This document shows positions 1-6,049 of a stretch of DNA of 7,861 nucleotides, in pieces. The stretch is taken from positions 1 through 7,861 of the forward strand of contig JAHJCS010000178.1 of NCBI GenBank assembly GCA_018812465.1, written 5' to 3'. A program made the translations under genes and the position numbers. The stretch comes from Nanobdellota archaeon (GTDB taxonomy: Archaea; Nanobdellota; Nanobdellia; Woesearchaeales; UBA12501). Within the stretch, counting starts at the first letter, position 1. Every line of letters starts with the position of its first letter. The notes under the pieces are model-generated. The model made no database searches and was not told the origin of the DNA. It saw only the letters and a program-made list of their open reading frames with translations.

Positions 1-186
1 CCTGTATGCGAGAGCTGCGGAACAATCGCAATCTACAATGAGTTCAAGGACACAAGATTCTGTCCATTATGCGGAGACAATGTGGAGATCACTGATGTAG
101 AGATCTCATATGCTTTCAAGCTGATACTTGATGAGTTCAAGTCATTAGGAATTTATCCAAAGATGGGGCTTAAGACTAAGTACTGA
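1..186 (+). CDS. rpoB: DNA-directed RNA polymerase subunit B, C-terminal fragment (5' end outside window)
   Basis: Reading frame 1 is open from the first base to the TGA at 184-186, giving the last 61 residues of a protein that starts upstream. The fragment carries a four-cysteine zinc site: C3 and C6 (CESC), then C21 and C24 (CPLC). It ends with a helix reading SYAFKLILDEFKSLGIYPK. This zinc-plus-helix end is the clamp-anchoring C-terminus of archaeal RpoB and eukaryotic Rpb2, in which a PYAFKLL-like segment packs against the largest subunit. RpoB forms one wall of the RNA polymerase active cleft and binds the RNA-DNA hybrid. Only 2 bases separate its stop from rpoA1, the usual archaeal gene order. 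Whether the upstream gene is full length or split into B' and B'' cannot be told from this fragment. Confidence 0.95.
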   Translation, partial: PVCESCGTIAIYNEFKDTRFCPLCGDNVEITDVEISYAFKLILDEFKSLGIYPKMGLKTKY

Positions 187-188
187 AA

Positions 189-2837
189 ATGGTAGACAAA
201 GAACGATTCACATACAAGAAAGTGAGCCAGGTAGACTTCGGTCTGCTCAGCCCTAAGATGATCAAGAAGATGGCAGTTGCCAAGGTAGTGACACCAGAAC
301 TTTATGATAAAGAAGGATATCCTGTCGATGGCGGCCTGATGGATATACGGCTTGGAGTCATAGACCCTGGTTTGAAATGCAAGACTTGCGGGTCAAAGCT
401 TAAGGAATGTATAGGTCATTTTGGGTATATAGAGCTGGCAAGACCTGTGCTTCATGTCAAATTCATAGGCCTTATCCTGAATCTTCTAAGATGCACCTGC
501 AAGGAATGCGGAAGAGTGCTCATCCCTCAGAACAAGACAGACAAGTTCTCAAAAGAGCTTGATGATATTGAGAAGAATCAGAGCTTTGACGCCAGAAGGA
601 AGAGAGTAAGGGCAATAATCTTAAATCTGAAGACAATAAACAAGTGTCCTCACTGCAAGGCTAGACAGCAGAAGATAACTCTTGACAAGCCATACACTAT
701 ATTTGAGGCAGAGAAGAGGCTTTCACCTATAGAGATCAGGTCAAGGCTCGAGAAGATACCTGATGAGGACTGCAAAGTATTCGGAATAAATGCTTCAGTG
801 GCAAGGCCTGAATGGATCATACTTACAGTCATGGGAATTCCTCCTGTGACCATGAGACCTTCAATAACTCTTGAATCAGGAGAGAGGAGCGAAGATGACC
901 TTACTCACAAGCTAGGAGATATTGTAAGGATAAACCAGAGACTTTTTGAGAACATCAATGCAGGAGCGCCTGAGATAATCATAGAGGATCTCTGGGATCT
1001 TCTTCAGTATCATGTCACAACATTCTTTGACAATAACATAGCACAGCTGCCTCCTGCAAGACACAGGTCAGGCCAGCCTTTGAAGACAATCACTGAGAGG
1101 ATAAAATCAAAAGAAGGAAGGATAAGACACAATCTTGCAGGCAAGAGAACAAACTTCTCTGCAAGAACAGTCATAAGCCCGGATCCAATGATAGACCTTA
1201 ATGAGGTTGGAATGCCTAAAATAGTCGCTATGAAGCTTACAGTTCCAGAAAGAGCAACAGAATGGAATCTGGAATACCTAAAGAAATTTGTTGAGAGAGG
1301 CCCTAAGAAATACCCTGGAGCTAATTATGTTGTAAGGCCTGACGGCAAAAAGAAGAAGATAACAGATGATACTCATGAGCAGATAATAGAAGAAGTACAG
1401 CCAGGATATCTTGTAGAAAGGCATATCATGGACGGTGATGTTGTAATCTTCAACAGGCAGCCTTCTCTCCACAGAATGTCAATGATGGCTCACAAGGTCA
1501 GAGTGCTTCCTGATAAGACTTTCAGGATGAATCCTGCTGTGGCTCACCCTTACAACGCAGACTTTGACGGCGATGAGATGAACATCCACGTGCCTCAGAC
1601 AGAGGAAGCGAGGGCAGAAGCTGAGATTCTCATGATGATTGAGACACAGCTCATCAGTCCAAGATATGGTCTTAGTGTTATAGGCTGCATACAAGATGCA
1701 ATAACTGGAAATTATCTTCTTACAAAGGACATGCAGATGTCCCGGGAGAAAGCAGTGCAGATCCTTGCATCAATTGGCATGACTGATTTCTCAAGGCTTC
1801 CTTCAAAGAAGATTCTGGATGGTAAAGAGATATTCAGTGCGCTTATACCTGAGGACTTCAATTTCACAGGCAGGTCAAAGTCATGCAAGAGAAAGGCAAA
1901 GCCATGCCTTGAATGTGATCATTTTGTGAAAGGCAAATGTGACATTGATTCAAGAGTCATAATCAGGAATGGAAAGATTGAAGTAGGCATCATGGATGTC
2001 GCAAACCTAGGTCAGGGTGCAGGATTCCTGCTAAGGAATCTGCATAAAAGATACGGCAAAGAGGATACAATAAGAATCCTTGGCGACATATTCAGGCTTG
2101 GCATCAGGGTGCTTCTGCTGAGAGGATTCACCACAAACCTTTCTGACATGGATCTTCCTGAAGCAGCTTCAAGCAATGTGGAGAAGACTCTTCTGGATGC
2201 TGAGACAGAGATTGAGGGTCTCATTGATTCTTATCGCAAGAAAGAGCTTGAGGCTTTCCCTGGAAAGACACTCATAGAGACTCTGGAGCTGAAGATACTT
2301 GAAGCGCTCAACAGAGCAAGAAATAATGCAGGAAACATTGTCCTTGAGCATGCTTCAAGAAAGACTGGCACATTCATCATGGCAGACAGTGGGGCAAGAG
2401 GAAACCCAATCAATATGGCTCAGATGGCTGCTTGCGTGGGTCAGCAGGCTTTGAGAGGAAAAAGGATAAATCTGGGTTTCAAGAACAGGACACTTTCATG
2501 CTTCAAACGGAATGATCTGTCTCCTGAGGCTCATGGTTTTATCAGGAATGGATTCAAGAGCGGTCTGAAACCATCTGAGTTCTTCTTTGCAGCAATGACT
2601 GGAAGGGACTCACTTATGGATACTGCTTTGAGAACCCCAAAATCCGGATATCTCTACAGAAGGCTTGCTAACTCAATGCAGGACTTAAGAGTAGAATATG
2701 ACCATACTGTAAGGGAAGCTGCTGGAAAGATAATCCAGTTCAAATATGGTGAGGATGGAATTGATGTTTCAAAGAGCGAGGGAGGCTCTATCAATATCAA
2801 GAGGATAATTGAGCAGGTAATCGGAGAAACTGATTGA
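189..2837 (+). CDS. rpoA1: DNA-directed RNA polymerase subunit A' (RpoA1)
   Basis: This is the N-terminal two thirds of the largest RNA polymerase subunit, 882 residues, a normal length for archaeal A'. The clamp-core zinc site is C64, C67, C74 and H77. A second cysteine group is C102, C104, C107 and C153, C156. The active-site segment NRQPSLHR lies at 422-429. The catalytic Mg-binding loop NADFDGDEM lies at 456-464, with aspartates D458, D460 and D462. An extra cysteine cluster occurs at C566, C573, C576 and C584. The bridge helix ([19 protein letters not shown] onward) covers about 795-832, and the chain ends soon after [11 protein letters not shown]. The split thus falls between bridge helix and trigger loop, as in other archaea. 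The ATG at 189 is 2 bases after the rpoB stop and has no obvious Shine-Dalgarno sequence close by, which suggests translational coupling. The N-terminus ([17 protein letters not shown]) fits the family. All catalytic residues expected are intact. Confidence 0.98.
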   Translation: MVDKERFTYKKVSQVDFGLLSPKMIKKMAVAKVVTPELYDKEGYPVDGGLMDIRLGVIDPGLKCKTCGSKLKECIGHFGYIELARPVLHVKFIGLILNLLRCTCKECGRVLIPQNKTDKFSKELDDIEKNQSFDARRKRVRAIILNLKTINKCPHCKARQQKITLDKPYTIFEAEKRLSPIEIRSRLEKIPDEDCKVFGINASVARPEWIILTVMGIPPVTMRPSITLESGERSEDDLTHKLGDIVRINQRLFENINAGAPEIIIEDLWDLLQYHVTTFFDNNIAQLPPARHRSGQPLKTITERIKSKEGRIRHNLAGKRTNFSARTVISPDPMIDLNEVGMPKIVAMKLTVPERATEWNLEYLKKFVERGPKKYPGANYVVRPDGKKKKITDDTHEQIIEEVQPGYLVERHIMDGDVVIFNRQPSLHRMSMMAHKVRVLPDKTFRMNPAVAHPYNADFDGDEMNIHVPQTEEARAEAEILMMIETQLISPRYGLSVIGCIQDAITGNYLLTKDMQMSREKAVQILASIGMTDFSRLPSKKILDGKEIFSALIPEDFNFTGRSKSCKRKAKPCLECDHFVKGKCDIDSRVIIRNGKIEVGIMDVANLGQGAGFLLRNLHKRYGKEDTIRILGDIFRLGIRVLLLRGFTTNLSDMDLPEAASSNVEKTLLDAETEIEGLIDSYRKKELEAFPGKTLIETLELKILEALNRARNNAGNIVLEHASRKTGTFIMADSGARGNPINMAQMAACVGQQALRGKRINLGFKNRTLSCFKRNDLSPEAHGFIRNGFKSGLKPSEFFFAAMTGRDSLMDTALRTPKSGYLYRRLANSMQDLRVEYDHTVREAAGKIIQFKYGEDGIDVSKSEGGSINIKRIIEQVIGETD

Positions 2838-2838
2838 T

Positions 2839-2844
2839 GGTGAT
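2839..2844 (+). promoter_or_regulatory. Shine-Dalgarno sequence for rpoA2 (GGTGAT)
   Basis: GGTGAT matches the ATCACC part of the usual archaeal 16S rRNA 3' end. It directly abuts the ATG at 2845, which is too close for normal use, but leaves 5 bases from GGTG to the second ATG at 2848. This favours the second of the two adjacent ATGs as the real start, shortening the protein by one residue. The 16S end of this organism is not in the window, so the match is assumed from archaea in general. Confidence 0.55.
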
Positions 2845-3993
2845 ATGATGCACGAAGATATTTTCAAAGAATATGAGGACAAGCTGAATCCTAAGATCAT
2901 CGAGGATGTCAAAGCTAAGATCCCTCAGAAGATAACAAAGGCTCAGCTGAAGCAGATCATGGACCTTGTTGTGGAAGAGTACAAGAACTGCAGGGTAGAA
3001 CCAGGAGAGTCAGTAGGTCTTGTATCTGCTGAGTCAATCGGAGAGCCAGGTACTCAGATGACACTGAATACATTCCATTATGCTGGTGTAGCAGAGATGA
3101 ACGTCACAACAGGTCTTCCGAGGGTCATAGAGATACTTGATGGAAGAAAATCCATCAGCACACCTATGATGGAGATATATCTTGAGAATCCATATTCAAC
3201 TGGAAAGGATATCAAGAGGATAGCTCTGTCAATAAAAGAGACCAAGATGAAGGATATCCTTTCAGAGATGAACATCAATGTCATTGACATCACTATTGAG
3301 CTGAAGATCAACAGCGAGAAGGTCAAGGAACTTGGCATAAACCGGGCAACAGTGCTTAAGATACTCAGCAAGGAACCAAAGACAGCTGTGAGGCAGTCAA
3401 GCACAGACAAGGATATATTCATAATAAGGTCAACAGCAAAAGACAGCAGCCTTAATGATGTATACAAGCTCAGGGAGAAGATAAAGAATCTTTTTGTCCA
3501 GGGAATAAAAGGAATCACTCAGGTGCTTCCTGTAAAAAGGGGTTCTGAATTCATAATCATGACAGCAGGCTCAAATCTCAAGAAAGTGCTTGAGCTTGAG
3601 TTTGTGGATGATACAAGAACAATCTGCAATGATCTGTTTGAGATAGCAGATGCGCTTGGAATAGAGGCAGCAAGGCAGGCAATCATCAATGAGCTGTTCA
3701 AAGTGATTGATATGCAGGGATTGAATATTGACAAGAGGCATATCATGCTTGTATCTGATATGATGTGCTATTCAGAGAAAGTGCAGGGAATAACCAGGTA
3801 TGGTGTCATATCTGAGAAATCATCTGTCCTTGCAAGAGCATCTTTCGAGACTCCAATAAAATACCTGATTGAAGCTGCTTTGGTCGGAGAGAAGGACAAG
3901 CTGAGGTCAGTAGTAGAGAATGTTATGCTCAATCAGCCAGTTCCTGTTGGCACAGGGCTGCCAGGACTTATAGTAGAAGTTAAGGGGAAATAA
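2845..3993 (+). CDS. rpoA2: DNA-directed RNA polymerase subunit A'' (RpoA2)
   Basis: This is the C-terminal third of the largest polymerase subunit, 382 residues (381 from the second ATG), close to the family norm. The trigger-loop region is plain: [20 protein letters not shown] at about 63-82. Q71, L74, N75 and H78 correspond to the NTP-contacting Gln1078, Leu1081, Asn1082 and His1085 of yeast Rpb1. It is followed by [16 protein letters not shown]. The middle (about 100-250) is the variable jaw-like region. The C-terminal part has [32 protein letters not shown] and [21 protein letters not shown], matching the cleft and clamp end of Rpb1. It joins RpoA1 to complete the active centre and sits 7 bases downstream of it, so the two are almost certainly made from one transcript in equal amounts. 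Nothing looks damaged. The only doubt is which of the two tandem ATGs starts translation. Confidence 0.97.
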   Translation: MMHEDIFKEYEDKLNPKIIEDVKAKIPQKITKAQLKQIMDLVVEEYKNCRVEPGESVGLVSAESIGEPGTQMTLNTFHYAGVAEMNVTTGLPRVIEILDGRKSISTPMMEIYLENPYSTGKDIKRIALSIKETKMKDILSEMNINVIDITIELKINSEKVKELGINRATVLKILSKEPKTAVRQSSTDKDIFIIRSTAKDSSLNDVYKLREKIKNLFVQGIKGITQVLPVKRGSEFIIMTAGSNLKKVLELEFVDDTRTICNDLFEIADALGIEAARQAIINELFKVIDMQGLNIDKRHIMLVSDMMCYSEKVQGITRYGVISEKSSVLARASFETPIKYLIEAALVGEKDKLRSVVENVMLNQPVPVGTGLPGLIVEVKGK

Positions 3994-3995
3994 AA

Positions 3996-4250
3996 ATGGA
4001 AGACATAAAAAAACTTGTTAAGGATAAGAAGGTCTTCATAGGAACAGACCAGACACTGAAGAATCTTAAGTCAGGCAAAGTTGCCAAAGTGTTCCTCTCT
4101 TCCAATTGTCCAGCTGATACTCATGAGACAGTTGAGAGATACGCAAAGATGGCAGGAGTGGATGTTGAACAGATTGATATGCCTAATGATGAGCTTGGTA
4201 TAATCTGCAGAAAACATTATTTCATCTCTGTCATGAGCGTCAAAAAATGA
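3996..4250 (+). CDS. rpl30e: 50S ribosomal protein L30e
   Basis: This is an 84-residue member of the L7Ae/L30e RNA-binding family, a part of the large ribosomal subunit that recognises kinked RNA. Visible family segments are FIGTDQTLKNLKSGKVAKVFLSSNCPADT (about 15-43), ETVERYAKMAGV (45-56) and the C-terminal ELGIICRKHYFISVMSV (66-82). Its place between rpoA2 and nusA is the standard archaeal position of L30e and is the main reason for choosing L30e over L7Ae or another paralogue. Homologues are usually about 95-100 residues, so this one seems trimmed by roughly ten residues at each end. It starts 2 bases after the rpoA2 stop, with a weak purine run (AGGGGAAA, 3983-3990) upstream. Its stop overlaps the nusA start as ATGA. 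Confidence 0.9.
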   Translation: MEDIKKLVKDKKVFIGTDQTLKNLKSGKVAKVFLSSNCPADTHETVERYAKMAGVDVEQIDMPNDELGIICRKHYFISVMSVKK

Positions 4251-4672
4251 AGAAGATCAAATATGATATTTCTCTGATGAAGTTCATGTCCTTGTTCGAG
4301 AATATCACTCATGCAAGGGTGAAGGACTGCTTTATCGATGAGAAATTGAATAGTTTGGTATTCATAGTCCAGCCTGGCGAGATAGGGAAAGCCCTTGGCA
4401 AGAATGCAGTCAATATCAGGATTCTTGAGAGCAAGCTGAACAAGAAGGTGAGGGTAATAGAATTCAATCCTGAAAAGCTTGAGTTCATCAGGAATATGGT
4501 CATGCCTCTTAGGGTCAATGATGTCACAGAGGATGAGGATGGCATAATCACTTTGATTGGCCCTGATACAAAGACAAAGGGCCTTCTTATAGGAAGGAAT
4601 GCCCAGAACCTGAGAAATCTTGAGTCAAATCTCAGGAGATATTTTGATGTCAAAGAAATCAAAGTAGTATAG
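4247..4672 (+). CDS. nusA: Archaeal NusA-like transcription elongation/termination factor (two KH domains)
   Basis: A 141-residue protein made only of two KH RNA-binding domains, as in archaeal NusA, without the N-terminal polymerase-binding and S1 domains of bacterial NusA. KH1 spans about 1-75 with the loop segment GKALGKNAVNIRILESKL at 47-64. KH2 spans about 85-141 with KGLLIGRNAQNLRNLESNL at 111-129. The KH turn, normally G-X-X-G, reads G51-K-N-A54 in KH1 and G116-R-N-A119 in KH2, so both final glycines are alanine. The family is thought to bind nascent RNA during transcription; the role of the archaeal form is poorly known. It overlaps rpl30e by 4 bases (ATGA), indicating coupled translation, and it closes the polymerase operon. 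The TAG stop is followed directly by the rps12 promoter region, and no T-run terminator is visible. Confidence 0.93.
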   Translation: MKKIKYDISLMKFMSLFENITHARVKDCFIDEKLNSLVFIVQPGEIGKALGKNAVNIRILESKLNKKVRVIEFNPEKLEFIRNMVMPLRVNDVTEDEDGIITLIGPDTKTKGLLIGRNAQNLRNLESNLRRYFDVKEIKVV

Positions 4673-4676
4673 CAAA

Positions 4677-4685
4677 ATTTATATA
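4677..4685 (+). promoter_or_regulatory. Archaeal TATA-box promoter for rps12
   Basis: ATTTATATA, preceded by CAAA as a possible BRE, starts a few bases after the nusA stop. Archaeal transcription usually begins about 25 bases downstream of the box, here near 4705-4710, leaving a leader of about 55 bases before the rps12 ATG at 4764. The same nonamer occurs upstream of psmB, which supports a real promoter rather than chance AT-richness. Readthrough from the polymerase operon may also feed rps12. Confidence 0.7.
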
Positions 4686-4725
4686 TCCCCTCTAAAATCG
4701 CATATACTAGGGGTAGAAGCTGTAT

Positions 4726-4750
4726 ATAATCATAATCAAGAATAATCAAG
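4726..4750 (+). repeat. Three copies of ATAATCA in the rps12 leader
   Basis: ATAATCA occurs at 4726-4732, 4732-4738 and 4742-4748. The last two extend to the 9-base ATAATCAAG, spaced 10 bases apart. They lie between the predicted transcription start and the rps12 start codon. They could be an RNA or DNA binding site or simple AT-rich drift; the sequence does not decide. Confidence 0.5.
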
Positions 4751-4763
4751 CAGAAGACTTAAA

Positions 4764-5201
4764 ATGGGAAACAAATCACGCGGAATGAATTCAGGGAAGA
4801 AGCTCAAGAAGAGAAGGAAAAAGAGCAGATGGCTTAAACCTAAGTATGTCAGCAGGATTCTCAAACTGAAAAAGAAGTCTGATCCTCTTGAGGGATCTCA
4901 TCAGGCAAAAGGCATAATTCTTGAAAAAGTGCAGATGGAGGCAAAGCAGCCTAACTCTGCTATGAGAAAATGTGTAAGGGTTCAGCTGATAAAGAACGGA
5001 AGGCAGATTACTGCTTTTGCACCTGGTGACGGCGCAATCAAACTGATGGATGAGCACGATGAAGTCATTGTAGAATGTATTGGCGGAGTCAAGGGAAGGG
5101 CTAAAGGAGACCTTCCAGGAGTAAGATGGCAGGTCATAAAAGTGAATGACCAAAGTCTTAATGCATTGAGAAAAGGAAAGCTTGAGAAAGCAAGGAAGTG
5201 A
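4764..5201 (+). CDS. rps12: 30S ribosomal protein S12
   Basis: A 145-residue S12 of archaeal/eukaryotic (S23) type, which lines the decoding centre of the small subunit. The lysine- and arginine-rich N-terminus ([12 protein letters not shown], 12-23) reaches into rRNA. The central conserved segments are [14 protein letters not shown] at 62-75 and [14 protein letters not shown] at 116-129, preceded by [10 protein letters not shown]63 and the loop with D116 correspond to the decoding loops that are hydroxylated or otherwise modified in some lineages. The ATG at 4764 is chosen because the resulting MGNKSRG start matches the usual archaeal MGKSPRG-like start; the next ATG is 21 bases on. No good Shine-Dalgarno sequence precedes it. 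It has its own TATA box. In most archaea rps7 follows rps12; here it does not. Confidence 0.97.
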   Translation: MGNKSRGMNSGKKLKKRRKKSRWLKPKYVSRILKLKKKSDPLEGSHQAKGIILEKVQMEAKQPNSAMRKCVRVQLIKNGRQITAFAPGDGAIKLMDEHDEVIVECIGGVKGRAKGDLPGVRWQVIKVNDQSLNALRKGKLEKARK

Positions 5202-5226
5202 TTCTTACTTTTCATATTTTTCATTT
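5202..5226 (+). terminator. T-rich termination zone after rps12
   Basis: Directly after the rps12 stop come T-runs at 5209-5212 (4 T), 5217-5221 (5 T) and 5224-5226 (3 T), with no stem-loop before them. Archaeal polymerase terminates at such U-rich stretches, and FttA-type nucleases cut nascent RNA at U-rich sites. The next gene has its own promoter 25 bases on, which fits a transcript end here. The nusA-rps12 and psmB-fttA gaps have no comparable T-run. Confidence 0.55.
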
Positions 5227-5248
5227 GCCTTGTCTTGAAATGCGAAAG

Positions 5249-5257
5249 ATTTATATA
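5249..5257 (+). promoter_or_regulatory. Archaeal TATA-box promoter for psmB
   Basis: ATTTATATA preceded by the purine-rich GCGAAAG (5242-5248) as a BRE-like element. The expected start of transcription is about 5277-5283, giving a leader of about 30 bases before the ATG at 5312. This is the best-looking promoter in the window and is the same nonamer as that of rps12. Confidence 0.78.
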
Positions 5258-5267
5258 CCACTTATAC

Positions 5268-5282
5268 ACACCAAATAGGTGT
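5268..5282 (+). repeat. Inverted repeat ACACC-AAATA-GGTGT at the predicted psmB transcription start
   Basis: A perfect 5-base inverted repeat (5268-5272 and 5278-5282) with a 5-base spacer lies about 10 bases after the TATA box and reaches the expected start site. A dimeric regulator bound here would block initiation. It is short enough to be chance, and no regulator is encoded in the window. Confidence 0.35.
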
Positions 5283-5311
5283 AATTCTTAGAGGTATCTA
5301 AGGGATAAATT

Positions 5312-5950
5312 ATGGACAAAAAAGAGATGATGAAGACAGGCACAACAACTATAGGTATTGTGTGCAAAGATGGTGTTATTCTTGCTGCTGATAAAAGAGC
5401 TACAGCAGGCAATTTCATTGTGGGCAAAAGCTTTGACAAGATCCACAAGGTTGATGACAAGATCGCTGTGACAATCGCAGGCATGGTCTCTGATGCCCAG
5501 CTTCTTGTGAAGCTGATCAGGGCTGAGATCAAGCTGAGAAAAGTAAGGACTAATGTTGAAGTGAGTGTAAAAGAGGCTGCTAATCTGATCGCAAGTATGG
5601 CTTACGCAAACATAAGGAGAATGAGCATGATGCCGGGCATTGTTGCTTTCCTTGTTGGAGGCGTTGACATGCAGGGTTCTGGCCTGTACAATATAGGTCC
5701 GGATGGAAGCGTGACAGATGAGCCTGACTTCACATCAGACGGATCAGGATCTGTGTTTGCTTATGGAGTCCTTGAGACTGAGTACAAGAAAGGTATGTCT
5801 CTTGAAGAAGGCAAGAAACTTGCCATGAGAGCTCTGAATGCTGCAATACAAAGGGATTCTGCTTCAGGATCAGGCTTTGATATATTCACTCTTACCAAGC
5901 AAGGCGTGAAAAAAGAAGTGTCAAGAGATCTTTCCATAAAGATTGAGTAA
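5312..5950 (+). CDS. psmB: Proteasome subunit beta (20S core peptidase)
   Basis: This is the catalytic beta subunit of the archaeal 20S proteasome, an N-terminal threonine protease that degrades unfolded proteins inside a barrel closed by alpha rings. The 212-residue product has a 10-residue propeptide (MDKKEMMKTG) that is self-cleaved before T11, the nucleophile in TTTIGI. Counting from T11 as 1, the catalytic set is in place: D17 (D27, in AADKRATAG), K33 (K43, in FDKIHK) and G47 (G57). The active-site serines and aspartate are in SGS at 145-147 and QRDSASG at 180-186 (D182, S185). Mature residue 45 is isoleucine (I55), hinting at a hydrophobic, chymotrypsin-like pocket. It has its own TATA box. 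GAGGT (5291-5295) and GGGAT (5302-5306) precede the ATG as imperfect ribosome-binding matches. The partner alpha subunit gene is not in the window. The downstream neighbour, fttA, is a known euryarchaeal partner of psmB. Confidence 0.97.
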   Translation: MDKKEMMKTGTTTIGIVCKDGVILAADKRATAGNFIVGKSFDKIHKVDDKIAVTIAGMVSDAQLLVKLIRAEIKLRKVRTNVEVSVKEAANLIASMAYANIRRMSMMPGIVAFLVGGVDMQGSGLYNIGPDGSVTDEPDFTSDGSGSVFAYGVLETEYKKGMSLEEGKKLAMRALNAAIQRDSASGSGFDIFTLTKQGVKKEVSRDLSIKIE

Positions 5951-5967
5951 GCCTTGATCTGAATTGT

Positions 5968-5997
5968 CCAATTTGTTTAAAGGTTGTTTAAAATTGG
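5968..5997 (+). repeat. Interlocked inverted and direct repeats between psmB and fttA
   Basis: CCAATTT (5968-5974) and AAATTGG (5991-5997) form a perfect 7-base inverted repeat with a 16-base spacer. Overlapping it, TTGTTTAAA occurs twice (5973-5981 and 5984-5992), spaced 11 bases, about one helical turn. The block lies 18 bases after the psmB stop and upstream of the likely fttA start of transcription. It could be an operator, a weak transcript-end hairpin or part of the fttA promoter; nothing in the sequence picks one. Confidence 0.45.
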
Positions 5998-6001
5998 TGT
6001 C

Positions 6002-6009
6002 TATAATAA
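6002..6009 (+). promoter_or_regulatory. Possible TATA-like element for fttA
   Basis: TATAATAA is the most TATA-like stretch in the 99-base gap and would place a transcript start near 6030, with a leader of about 20 bases. The alternative is TTTAAAATT (5987-5995), with a start near 6017. Neither equals the ATTTATATA boxes of rps12 and psmB, so fttA may instead be co-transcribed with psmB. Confidence 0.3.
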
Positions 6010-6039
6010 CAATGTTATCTTAATCTGAAAAATTTAGTT

Positions 6040-6044
6040 AGGTG
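6040..6044 (+). promoter_or_regulatory. Shine-Dalgarno sequence for fttA (AGGTG)
   Basis: AGGTG lies 5 bases before the ATG at 6050, good spacing for archaeal ribosome binding. It fixes this start over the downstream tandem ATGs at codons 8 and 9. Confidence 0.65.
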
Positions 6045-6049
6045 CAACT

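Noticed and set aside
3078..3518. 146-codon minus-strand open frame inside rpoA2
   Set aside because: It lies wholly opposite a conserved gene, has a low-complexity Ser/Leu/Ile composition typical of an antisense reading, and has no recognisable domain.
4687..4713. CCCCT ... AGGGG as a possible stem after nusA
   Set aside because: Only 5 pairs with a 17-base loop, no T-run after it, and it lies between the TATA box and the expected start of transcription of rps12, so most of it would not be in that RNA.
4309..4749. 146-codon minus-strand open frame across nusA and the rps12 leader
   Set aside because: It is the reverse reading of nusA extended into AT-rich leader; no family motif is seen, and it would run through the rps12 promoter.
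4791..5153. 120-codon minus-strand open frame inside rps12
   Set aside because: It is complementary to a strongly conserved ribosomal protein gene and has no domain features.
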